In this document: one piece after another, positions 1-11,244 of the stretch | How the letters are laid out: each line of letters begins with the position of its first letter | How positions within the stretch are numbered: position 1 is the stretch's first letter | DNA from: Phoronis australis | Taxonomy: Eukaryota > Phoronida > Phoronidae | DNA: 64,000 nucleotides | Direction: 5' to 3' | Assembly (NCBI GenBank): GCA_002633005.1 | Contig: NMRA01000584.1 | Span: 134,985 to 198,984, forward strand | Program-made: the position numbers and the translations under genes | The notes under the pieces: model-generated | Databases searched by the model: none | What the model saw: only the letters and a program-made list of their open reading frames with translations | Told to the model about the DNA's origin: nothing

Positions 1-1122
1 CGTTCATTTAAACTTTTTTCGACTACGGATCGCCGTGTATTAGATATGGGGTAAGTACTTCTTGTATCCTTATAACATTCTCTAACCATGTAATAAGGGT
101 TAACAACGTGTGAGACCAGGACTTCAAGTTTAATGCCTCAGTAAGAAGAAAAGTAGGAGAAATATTATGTTAGTTGCAAAATATTTTTACCAGATGGTTC
201 ATTCAAGCCCTAGCTGTTGTATAGTTTACGGTCCTTAGGGACAAATAAACAGGCATACATCAACACAAGATTTTGGAAAAATGTGTTTTTGTTCAATTTC
301 AGAGTACCGCAACGAAGGCCGAACTTGCCGGGGCAAGTTGGGCCCCCGAGGGTGCCATTTTGAAAGGAAAATTACTGCAAGACAGGTGCATTACATCTCT
401 CAAATGTGCATCATATATTGTGTGACAGACCGTACTTCTCACACAACGCTTTTGTACGAACCAGCTTAAATAGCTTCTACAATATCGCACTTTTTTCAAA
501 AAGGGTCGAACTAGTCCCGGTCTCCCCTACGCTTATTTTATTTGGTCACGTTCGTCCACATCATGTTAAGATAAGTGTCCCCCTGAACCCCTTAATCCCC
601 AATAACATCGAGCTTACAAAAGATTCAATATTTGTAACAGCGGCAACATGAAGTGCGTTGAAATGGCGATGCCGGAGTATGTTTGGTGGACAGCACTCAA
701 CCTACAGTTCACTGGAGGGAGAAAGCCTCGTTCCGGCCGCTAGCTCCGGTGCACTGGTCAGCTTTGTGTATTCACTTCCTTATTAGGAAATTTGTGTAGT
801 TGTCTAGTCTATTAATGGTCTAGTTTCGCATTTAATAAATGGCTACGAAGAAAAATACTGGAAACACCGTTTGTCGCAATTCTTTCCCAGACTGCAGGGA
901 ATTTACAAGCATGTGTCTTGTGAATAATTGGAAACCTACTGTGGCTGCCATTTTTCTCTTTAGCATTTGATTTGCGGAGGTATTATATAGCTACACGCTG
1001 CCGTGGAAGAATATTTGTATTGATTGCATTTTCGCGCATGCCCGGCACGATTTCCGGCGTCCTATTATAGCGAGATTTCCAATGAGATAAATCAAATTAT
1101 ATGTAGCTCATTGCCTTTCGCA
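1..1122. other. Intergenic DNA, no gene seen
   Basis: Short open frames here (up to about 80 codons) overlap on both strands, show no protein family I recognise and are not bounded by convincing splice sites. I see no repeat shared with the rest of the window before the GGCGGAT-ended element that starts near 1124. Confidence 0.6.
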
Positions 1123-1142
1123 TAGGCGGATTTAGGGGGGGN

Positions 1143-2255
1143 CACAGGCGCTTGGGTTTATCGCAAATGACGTCACAATATATATATAAGAAAACATAAA
1201 GGTTGGACACTCGAAATCTGTTTGCTCAGAATTTTCTACTCAAATGTGCATGGAACTCCACGAAACTAGCATCGGACAACTCTTGGAATACCTTCTTTCA
1301 TTTGATCTCTTCAAATTGTCTTCGAGTGGTGACTTGGCAACAAAAATGCCAAAAGAATGCCAAAATCAGAAATTCAAAAACCTTATTCCGTGATGTCATG
1401 GCAGACGGTCTTCGCACATCCGGGTTTTGACAGACGCTCCCGAGCTAAATCCGAAAGTCTAATTTCGCGCGGCTTTAGCCGTCAATCCATTGACTACTTG
1501 ATCATGAGAAGCAGAGAGCACTTTATTGCCAAATAAATGTAATTACTCACATATTTGTGTCAAATATAAATTATCCTGATACTGTATTGATATGCGAAGT
1601 TTTTTGTGTCCTGTGATTTCTTATGAAGGTTTTATTTTTGGCCAAAACCATTGAGGTAACTCGTTGGCCACGCGCATTGTAATACTTGCACGGGCTGCGT
1701 TTCCTGGCCGAGTGTGCGTTGTGCTTCAATCAAAAAAGTGCGTGATGTCAAGATGAGAAACAAGATACGCCAGTTTATGTAATAAAGTTCTAAGTTAAGG
1801 GCTAAAATGAGCCGTCAGTGGAATAAAGTTACAAATAATCATTAAAATACTAACTTTAACGTTCTCAATTAGTTGAGTTTTGGATTAGAATTATTGAATT
1901 TGAAATATTGGTTGCTTGCTCAAACTCGAAGTTTCACCTACGTCAGGCGTACAAGTTGAAGCACGACTGAAATCCGCCATGTTTACTATTTCAGGTCCTT
2001 GAATTCAGAGTTTTGAGATTGTTTTGGAAATTCCATCGCCACTTCACCACTCACGAAGACAGTTGATGGGATCTAGGAAAGATAAGGCTTCGAATGTTTA
2101 TGCAATACTAAGCTAAGGGAGGTGCACGCAGATTTTATTTGGATTTTGGACGGTTGAAGTTGGGAGCCTCGGCTAAACAGATTTCGAGTGTCCAACCTTT
2201 ATGTTTTCTTATAAATGTATTGTGACGTCATTTGCGATAAACCCAAGCGCCTGTG
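1143..2255. mobile_element. About 1.1-kb element with ~80-bp terminal inverted repeats
   Basis: The stretch beginning CACAGGCGCTTGGG at 1143 returns as its reverse complement ending at 2255, with very few differences over about 80 bases. Both arms carry AAATGACGTCACAATA and ACATAAAGGTTGGACACTCG. The interior has no credible transposase, so it is probably non-autonomous. It seems to sit inside the GGCGGAT composite. A diverged and interrupted copy occupies about 33914-36040: its interior matches 1722-2078 and its right arm matches 2113-2255. Confidence 0.8.
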
Positions 2256-2262
2256 GTTAAAT

Positions 2263-2330
2263 CGTGGTGGTGTAGTGGTAATGCATGCGCTGTCTAACCG
2301 CGAGGTCGTGAGTTCAAGTCTTTGGTACGT
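2263..2330 (+). repeat. tRNA-like pol III promoter segment (SINE-type head)
   Basis: TGGTGTAGTGG fits an A box and GAGTTCAAGTC about 35 bases on approximates a B box. The flanks do not fold into a proper acceptor stem, so I read this as a tRNA-derived repeat head, not a functional tRNA. The same segment occurs on the minus strand at about 31846-31912 in a related element. Confidence 0.55.
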
Positions 2331-2584
2331 TCAGTTTTCCTGTTTGACACGTTCTCTGTGTTTTTTTTTTCTTGAATAATACTTCAGGAATCAAGGAAAA
2401 TGATTGATTTTTAGAGGTAAAAACAGAACAATTTCCTGGGCGGGAGGGGGGCAAACCCCCCTCCCGACCTCCCCCCATTCGGGGCTATGCGCATCTACAA
2501 TCGTGGTTCAGTTTGCGCAAATGCTTACAGCCGGACAAAATGTTGCCGCCCCCCCCCTTGTGACATCCTAGATCCGCCACTGCT

Positions 2585-5500
2585 TTCGACATGCTGATAG
2601 ACTTTGTCATGTGCTCTATATGCAATTTGCCATCTGTTTCTGGCTTCGATTTACCGTTTTCGAGATATTCGAGCTTATTTGATCAGATGACTCATTCTTT
2701 ACCGACTAGTCCTCGCTGCACTTTTGTATTCGTACCACAGATTACATATCTCGTATGATCGATATGAAGTCCACACACAACGTGCTCAGTGTTCCACGCC
2801 TAGCTGGAAGTCGATAGCCGGACCCAAGATGGTGTTGTGGCCAACAGTGGCACGAGCCTTTTGTTCAGCAAAGAAATATAACAATGGGACTTAAACTATT
2901 AATGGCATGAACAACCAAATGACCGAGATCACGTTCGTTCCTTCAATCGTCGTTTGTGTCTCATTTCCCGCCTCCAGCGCCCTTGCGAATTTTGTGAGAA
3001 ATTCCCAATTTTGTCAGTCATAATTAATTGCAACGAAATTTTGCTGAAACGTTGGTGCGACTTCATGGCGAGGTATCATATTGAAGTTGCATCGTAAATG
3101 TCGCATGGCCGTCAAACTGCGACATTTGCGGGACAGTCGGTGCCACGAAATTGTGACACTTTATCTTTAATTTATTTATGTTGTCATTTAAGTTTCATAG
3201 ACGACATTCCCCCACAAAGCTGACACGAATTGTTGGCACCTCTTCAGTCTGAAAAACTTGAGAAGGTTTCGAGCCAGCTTGAGGCAGCTCTATTGTGTAA
3301 AGAAAATATTCAACCATAATTCACAGGGTTTTGAAACACCAGTGCGAGGCCTCCTCATTAGTCACCGTCAAAATCCAGTGAAATGAAGGATTTGAATTAC
3401 CAATTGACGATGAGTGTGCTTCAAGTTGTAACATCTGCCGCCCGACTCGTTTATCTTGCCAAGTTCATTCTTACTGTGTGTACAATACAGAGAGGCTCCC
3501 AATTCCGGATTCATAAAGGGGCGGGGTAGAGGTGGAGATTTCCACAAGCTGTCCAACGATCCTCCATTAAAGGATTATAATTTTATAAAACAGAAAATAC
3601 TGAGACTTGATTAAAACAACGGGACCATTAGTTCTGTGTTCCAGGTACCGGCTCATAGGAAAGGATTCCCGTGGTGTGAATTTTGTTAAAACAACTGCGC
3701 TGAATTCACAATTTGCTCATTGAACCCGAATAAGGTTGATTATGTTGTTTTTATCGTTTTGCACAGGAAAAGTATGAGTCAATTGTCTACACATTCTGGC
3801 TGACAAGCATAAGCACTGAGATGAGAGATCGACCTGCTTGAACTGACAAGCTCCACCTCAGTGCCAAGTTTTCTCCAGAGACAAGAAACGCGTATTTTGC
3901 TCACTCGGGAACGTTCTGCCTTAGCTGGTGCAGGCACTACGTTCAAGTCTTGAGCTACATCTCTTAGTGGAAGACAACTAAAGTCCTCATCTCAAACGGT
4001 AATCTAGTTCCAAAACTAGAAAATATGCACCAAATTAAGTAATACGCAACATGGTATAATGTTTACCTCTTTTCTGTTATCACAATAAAAGACTTTTTGA
4101 GCACAATTTTATACCTTGGCCGAGGTAAGAAAATCACCCGTCTATTTCCATCACCTGAGAATGACGGCCATGTTGTCTTTGAAAACGTATTCATATCACC
4201 GTGAGCGTAAAAGCGTTATTATTTTGTTTGTTTGTTTTAAATTATATTAAGGTTCTTTTCATTCACATTTTATTATCTACCCGCTACTGTCGAAATCATA
4301 TTTGTTCTTTGCATCTGAAATTAAATATACGTAAATAGCAAAGGCTTTTTTACTAGCATGATTGATGTGCCACCTAGACTCGAATTATCTGTGTTCAAGT
4401 GAGTTGACTTACGGCTGTAAAATTTTAGTCACTTATCAATTTTAGTACTACAAATGGGAAATATGTTTTATCAAGCTTTTGCAGTAATTCTATAGTAACA
4501 GAATTACAAAATGCGACGCTGCTCGGACACAATGGTCCCTGACCATGGACATGGATAACAAGATTCATCCACTGATAGTAACATACGCGAGGTCCAAGTA
4601 TGTTAAATTGCAATAATATCTTCAAGGTATTGCTATTTGGATGTATTTGATTCAAGTTATCGTATAATTGTATAGTTAGTTATTTTAAAAAAGCGAAAAT
4701 AAAAAAATCCGCGAAAAGTTGACATTTGACACTGTGACATGGTATTGGGGAACACAAATCAGATCATATCCTACAATGCAGTTCACCGCTATTATATCAC
4801 AGTACATGACGAACAAAGACCGTTCAATCTTGGCGTGTTTTTAATTAGCAATGGTGCATCTGTGTGTGTTCTAACACCACCCAGGTGAAAGGCGTGAGCC
4901 CATTCAAATTCTCAAAAGACAAGCATCTGGCCGCGTAATGGCACGTTTACGTGTGCACTACTCGTCTTTGGAAAATGACTGTCGAGTCAGCCATCTGTCG
5001 GAGCCGAAATATGCTCCGACCATTTTGAGGACGGCTGCTTCGACGACAAACACGTCATGAAGGTTGAAGCTGGTCTTATAAAAAGGTGAGCTACGTTGAT
5101 AATTTTGATGTCTAAGAATTCATGACGCTTTCACAGTGCCTGAACAAAACGATCTTTGTTCACTATCACCATAGTTCTCAAGTGTTTAAAATTTGTTTTC
5201 CCGTGAAAGATTTAGTTACAATTGGATCAGTAAAACTTAAAGCCACAGCAACCAAAGCTCTCAAAAGACCTGGGAGTAATATTTAGTGCTACCAAAAGAT
5301 GCATGTATTTTGAAAAGAATGCAGACTATGAATAAAGTAAAACACGATGGTAACTCAATTCCAAGGTTTTGATTATTACAGTAATCTGCTTCAAAAAAAA
5401 AAAAAAACAGGATTAAACTCTAGTTTTGGCATTTGCTTGAAGGTTATAAAAGTAGGCGAAAACTTGCAATTAGTTATTGTCGTGTTTTACTTTAATCATG

Positions 5501-5800
5501 GACTACTCTTGATTCAAAATGTTTTTTTTTACTTTTGAATTGCTGCTGTTTTGCTTTTCAGAGAAGTAAATGAAGTAAGGGAAAACACCTTGCACTTAGT
5601 GCGGAAATCTTGAAATTCGCTTAGAGCCCCTCCAATGCCGACTGCTGGTGCTCCAGGTGTGTCCAAGGAGGATGCCGTGGCACAGATAAATTCAGACTGG
5701 CTGCGTTGTCAATGGACAACGAATTGTGAAAAGCTTTTGTGTGTGGCATTTGGCTATCCCGTTTGTATAGATAAACCTGGTGATATGCTATGTTCTTATA
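2585..5800. other. Intergenic DNA, no gene seen
   Basis: AT-rich sequence with only short, unrecognised open frames (largest about 76 codons). There is a 15-16 base A run near 5394. Nothing here matches the other repeat families strongly. Confidence 0.55.
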
Positions 5801-5806
5801 TTGAAA

Positions 5807-5954
5807 CCAGTGGCGGATTTAGAGGGGGCATGCCCCCCCTAAAATTCTCCCAGATTCCATTTGACAGTTTGGGGGTGCGAATGTCTGACGGACAAAATCC
5901 TGACTAATGCTGTGCCCTGCCCCCCCCAACTCAAAATCCTGGATCCGCTTCTGG
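5807..5954. mobile_element. Short MITE, ~150 bp, CCAG-x2-GCGGAT ends
   Basis: The left end CCAGTGGCGGATTTAG and the reverse complement of the right end CCAGAAGCGGATCCAG agree at 12 of 16 positions. Inside are GGGGGCATGCCCCCC and ACAGTTTGGGGGTGCGAATG. The reverse complement of the whole unit recurs at 28703-28856, which confirms a discrete family. It is too short to encode protein. Confidence 0.75.
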
Positions 5955-5959
5955 AAATA

Positions 5960-8900
5960 TTTCAATGTTTCTTCAATACAATGACTATAAATATTGTGGC
6001 ATAGTTTTTTTAGGTATATTTGATTTGCACTAAACTGTTGCTGTCCCATACAGTGGATCGGTATGGGACTGAAGACTTTCTTAAGTGGGGGTGAAAAGAT
6101 ACCTGTTCGGGTCGTCAGTCATTTCGTGCGACAATATCATCCAAATTATACACAGAATAATCACTTGCACAGAATTCGAACATTGTCTTGGAAATTTTTG
6201 AGTGAGCGATGCAAGCACTCCCTCCATATTTCCCACTTCGTACACTTTTTGTGTTTTCATACCATGTCATAGACATCTAAAGCTATTAAATACTGGGAGT
6301 GGAGCTTTTAGGTTGAGATTCAGTGGTTGCTGTGTCCTTTTAGTTGATATCTCATTGAATTACAGTAGAACTCGCTAAGTTGGATCCAGTGAGACTAAGA
6401 TATTTCATCAAAGTTAGAGTTATTTGGAGGCGTTACTGCGTAATAGTCCTTTTGCGAGTTTGTAACAATAACGCGAGATTACGTGAGACTTAACTGTGAC
6501 GTCACGGGAAGTGGGGCAAAAGCTTGGCGTTTGGCTCATTTGCCCAATACGTTAGCAGAGTGTATTCTGTTATTTTCTTCCACTTTTTGGCCGTTCAGTT
6601 CGAAAAATGACAAACAAGCATAGCTGTTATGGCAAATGAAATTCAGATTCGCACTACAATACGTTCTATCGCGTTTTGTACTAATTTGGTTTCGTGTATT
6701 TTAAACGGGCGGCGAAATCCGCTCACTGATTAAGTTTTCACCACGTCAAAAATGCATTCTACATCTAAAATTTTCACCTAAAAAGGCGCTTACTTTCTCC
6801 AGTGGTACTCTCTGCTTCTAAACATAACTTCGATGAAGCATAGCTACGGGAATTTAGGTGACTTTGGCGAAGAATTCCAACTCCACATTGTCGTTACTGT
6901 TAACTTAAACCGCGCGTGCGATAACCACAAAGTAGTTCAACTGGTCAGGTGACAAAGGCTAGCGCGAGACTGAGTGAACCGCGAGACCTGGCGCGTGACA
7001 CTTGCAAAATAACTTGAGAACATATCAAGTGAATTAGTAAGATTTGTGTTCCTTGGACTTACTGTTCGTGATTTCACGTAACTTCCTCAAAATGGCGCCC
7101 TGTGAGAGAAACTTGAGCGAAACGCGAGGATTTCATGGATAGGTTCAAGTTATTTGTAGACTAAATTGTATCCAGAGTCAGGGTATGTGTTAATTAATTA
7201 TAACTCCATGTGCGCATATGCATATTTCATTTGATTTTATTTGCTGCATTTTGAAGTGAGTAACTTTTTATGGGGAGAAACTATCGCCCCTGTGTGCTTG
7301 CATTCAGGCCTAGACCGGGTTTCAGCCCGTTCACAGCTTCGCACAACATAACAAGTTCACATTTTCTTCGTCCATTCACAGTTATTCCACGATCCATCTA
7401 CCATCTTTTAAGTTGTGTTAACGTTTTAAGCGTAAAATTCACCATAAGAACTCCAGTAAAATTTAGCGTGTGTAGCAAAGACTCGGCCCAAACAAGAGCA
7501 ATATGGCGGGTTTTGCCCCTTTTCCGGTGACGTCACATCGACTAACGAGAAACTCGCAAGTGAGCTAATAGCTCACTTGCTAACCTTTCTAAAGTTCCCA
7601 CTGAAGCGCTACCAATTTAAAGAGTTGCGCTGTATAAGAAGAGGGCAGGAGATTCAGTCTCAGACCTCAGACAATGGCCCAAATTCAAAACTTATTTTTT
7701 TATGTTACTGTTCAATGTGTTCGCTTAAAGCACACAAACTGAACTCCAATGAGACCAATTCCTCTGTTTACCTAGGTAAACCACAAGTTTAACTGATGTT
7801 GAGTTTAGAGGTTTATAATGTAGTCCTAGTTAAATTACACTTGCCATAACCGTGTTATTATAAGTATATAAGATATTCATGATTTCTTTTGGGTTAAAAT
7901 GAATTTTTAAGAAGCAAATGTGAACGGGCCTGTTTGGGTCAATCTGCAAAATCCCCCAAAATGTATTGTTTTATTGAGCTCGGCGGGTCAAATCTCACTT
8001 CAAAAGGTCTACCCCATCATCTAACAGTGAATAATAAATTTGCCACATTTTGCTACTTGAATATTGCTCTCGTGACCAATCATCTGCAAACGCAACGACG
8101 CTTCGAGCACATTCAATTAAAATTATCCGTCGGGATTGCCCGGCGTGAACAAAAACACGCACGATACAGTAGGCTCAGACGTATTCATCACCAAAATACA
8201 TGTACCCGGCGTACATTATCTGGAATTTCAGACAAAGTTTATCAACGACACCAAAGAACAAATAAAATCTTTGACGACACTGCAGGCTTCTTTGTTATTG
8301 TTGGTAGAAAGATAAATATGGGAGATAGCAGATGTTGGCGATGCTTTGTTTCGAACCCATTTTTTACACGACCCATGATCAATACATCAGTATAGTGAGT
8401 CATAGCTCTCAGCCTTAGGAGACGTAGGCCATCTGCGACCACTTTCCGGACGGGGGTGATGTCCAAATCACGGTAGAGCAGTATTAATAAATAACACTAA
8501 ACAAGCAATCAGGTCCCAAACGTAACATATGGTACACTAAAAATATTATGTATAACACTTCTAGGCTGTGGCGCATGTTCACACGGTTTCAGTCGTTCTG
8601 CTGTCGCGTTTTGAACGGGAAGAGCAAATGACGTGAATTTTTGCACGTGGATTCCTTTAAGTATGGCCTTTCAAAAAGTCTGCGAGAGCGTATTTCTCAG
8701 ACTTACCGTTTTCGAGTTATTTGACTTTGAATTTCAAAAAACGGCAAATTTTCAATTTTTTCGATTTTTTATGATTTTTGCAAAACTATCACTTTAGATA
8801 GAGTTTTGAACGGGCTTCCAGAAGATATTTTCCATTTTGCGCTACGACGTCTACTTTTTGAATTATTCGAGATTTTCGGATACCGTTGTTCCTTCGCGGT

Positions 8901-10055
8901 CACCTATGCAAGCACGCAGGTGACTGGCTTTCTGTTCACTTGGTTTTGGTTATGCCTAGTTGACCCCGACTGACCCAGCCAGCACTGTCCTACTGTAGAC
9001 TGGAATTCCAGGCTAAATACTGACTTATTGTAAACACAACTTTGCTCTGCAGACTGTCACATAGCGCTACCTATTTTGGAATGTGGGAACAAAGCATGGC
9101 TCGTCCGTCATGTTGCGCTATCTATTGTTCTTTATTGTTGTTGATTGTTTGCTCTCTGTTTGATTTCTTCGTTAGTCACATGAATGTTATCGTGTTATTC
9201 ATAATTGCCGCCTTGATCGTCACGATTGTCGTCGTCCTCCCCATCGTCGTCTTTTCGATTAATTCCGCCAAGTGTCGCTTCTCCGGCGAGCGCTCTCGGT
9301 TTTATATTCCTAATTGTTATATCGTTTGTAACTCAGGCTCCGATTCCTCGGTCGTTATTTAACTATTTTCAGGAAATGTTACAATTACCGTTGTTTCCAT
9401 CTTTGTTATCTCTTTTCAAATAATAAATTGTTACATTTAAAACTGATACTTTACTAAAGAAACATTGTAACCTAACTCCAAGTACGTGCACATAGGTGGT
9501 GATCAGCCACATGAACAGTCTGGTTGAAGTACTTAAAAGTCCGCCTAAAAATGAAAGGAACTTAGATTCGAAGCGGATGGGATAAATACAAAACGTACCT
9601 CGATTGGCGCATTTCGGTCAAGGGCGATACGTGGAATAATGTCGAGATGGATATTACTTCATGTGTACGTCACTCGAGCCCGGTACGTTTTGTGTTGATA
9701 TTTGTTAATTGATTTTTATCGGTCAATCTCGTGCAACTTATCTGCGGGAGAGTTTCTATATCCTCGGGCACGTTGTTACCTCGGTGAATATCAAAGATTT
9801 CAAATCATTCAATCATAGTTTTTACAAAATATTTCGAAAATGAAAAAAAAAACAAATTATTTCGACTTTCGAGTGACATTGTTGATTAATTTCTTAAAAT
9901 AGCTTTCATCGATTTACTTGTCGAGAGTATATTTCTAGCACGATCAATTTCCGTTTTTTGACATGGACCGCGAGAAATTTTCACTCAAAGGACCTGCACA
10001 GTCACTAATTCCACCGTTCTTGCTCTCAAAAAGTGTACGTCAACTCCTCATTGAT
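5960..10055. other. Intergenic DNA, no gene seen
   Basis: The longest open frame (7934-8395, 153 codons) has basic, low-conservation-looking sequence, no recognised domain and no start or splice context, so I treat it as chance. A hydrophobic frame at 9042-9362 is likewise unsupported. AT-rich blocks lie near 8700-8780 and 9835-9900. Confidence 0.55.
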
Positions 10056-10060
10056 CACAA

Positions 10061-11242
10061 ACAAGAGCAACGCGGAGCGTTGGAATGCGCCCACGAATGC
10101 ATTGAAAATGGTGTGCTTTAAGGGTTATTTATTTGTATCCTAAAAATGGCCACTAGATGGCGCAAAAACATACAATCCATCCAAAAACAGGAACATGCCA
10201 TATTTCATAGCTTTAGAGAAACAAAGGAAAACAGAATAAAACGAAATTGCCACTTGAGTGGGCAGTGTCCGTTGGATCCGCCTGAAAGTCGTCGTCGTCT
10301 GTTGTTATCTTCACATAAATACACTTACTAAATTTAGTAAAGATCCTGCACTGGGTTTAGGAGATACAACTATGGGCAAAACAAAACTACCAAAGTAGTC
10401 AATCACCATTATCAAAGGTCGTCTTCACACTGAGAACAAATATGCCAATTTTCAAATGATTTGGTTGATACAGGGGTAGACACCAAAAACAAGATTTGAA
10501 AACAGCAAAAATGGCCACAAGCTGGTGCAAAATACCTCGATTCCATCCAAAAACAGAAAGGTAGCGTCAAGCGTCACCACACCAATAGATGCCTATATTT
10601 AAAATTTTATGAAAATCTGTTGAGGACCTTTGAAGATACTGAGTTAAACGTAAAAAAAACTAAAATTGCCACTAGGGGGCACAGCAGTAGTCAGATCTGT
10701 CCTAAAGTCGTCGTCATCCGTAGTGAACTTCATATAAATACACTTGCTAAATTAAGTAAAGATCCTGCGAACGGTTTAGAAGATACAGCCATAGACGCAA
10801 CAAAAACAAAACTGCCACTAAGAGGCGCCACAGTAGTCGAAATCGTCGGTAAATCATGGTCAACCGTCCTCTTTATAGTAAGCACATACATGCCAATTTT
10901 CACATTCATCTTTTGAGCGGTTTGGTAGATAGAGGGGTGCCTACATGTTAAATTTCATGAAAATCCGTTAAGGACTTTTGAAGATACAAAGTTAAACGTA
11001 CAAATAAAATAAAATTGCCACTAGGGGGCACACCGGTAGTCGGATCCCTCCGAACGTTCGCCCACTCATGCCGTCCCATTCATGAATGGAACATATGTGC
11101 CAAATTTCATGAACGTATGTCAAAGGGTTTTGGAGATAGAGCAGCGGACGCCGGACACCAGACGGACGCCGCCCGGACGGATGGACGGACGGACGGAGAT
11201 GACGGCATAATGCGTCCACATATAAATTTGTGGGCGCATAAA
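10061..11242 (+). repeat. Modular 1.2-kb interspersed repeat (GCGCCC family), copy 1
   Basis: It starts AACAAGAGCAACGC-GGAGCGTT followed by ATGCGCCCACGAATGCA, and ends in an imperfect palindrome built around GCGTCCACATATAAATTTGTGGGCGC. In between, diverged blocks recur: GCCACTAG-G-GGCGC, GTAAAGATCCTGC, GAAAATC-GTTGAGGACCTTTGAAGATAC and GCCAATTTTCA. A (GACG)n-rich tract precedes the palindrome at about 11150-11200. There is no long open frame. Other copies: 18061, 25602, 26680, and in reverse 48101, 59311 and 62741. Confidence 0.85.
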
Positions 11243-11244
11243 AA

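Larger units (their letters stand above)
1124..2581 (+). mobile_element. Composite non-autonomous element with GGCGGAT / ATCCGCC ends and a tRNA-like segment
   Basis: The left end reads AGGCGGATTTAG and the right end TAGATCCGCCACTG, which are inverted matches. Similar ends occur at 5807-5954, 28703-28856 and 31599-32541. The right part (about 2263-2581) holds a tRNA-like promoter, a T-rich tract, a GGGCGGGAGG block and the tail. The same series appears on the opposite strand at 31599-31910, which supports one family. An inner inverted-repeat element (1143-2255) makes this copy longer than the one near 31.6 kb. No coding capacity is visible. Position 1142 is an N. Confidence 0.65.

Noticed and set aside
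7934-8395. 153-codon open frame on the plus strand
   Set aside because: No recognisable domain, no splice or promoter context, no hint of conservation; a frame of this size is expected by chance in 64 kb.
9042-9362. Small membrane protein
   Set aside because: Hydrophobic because the DNA is T-rich; no signal of conservation, and an overlapping frame is equally open.
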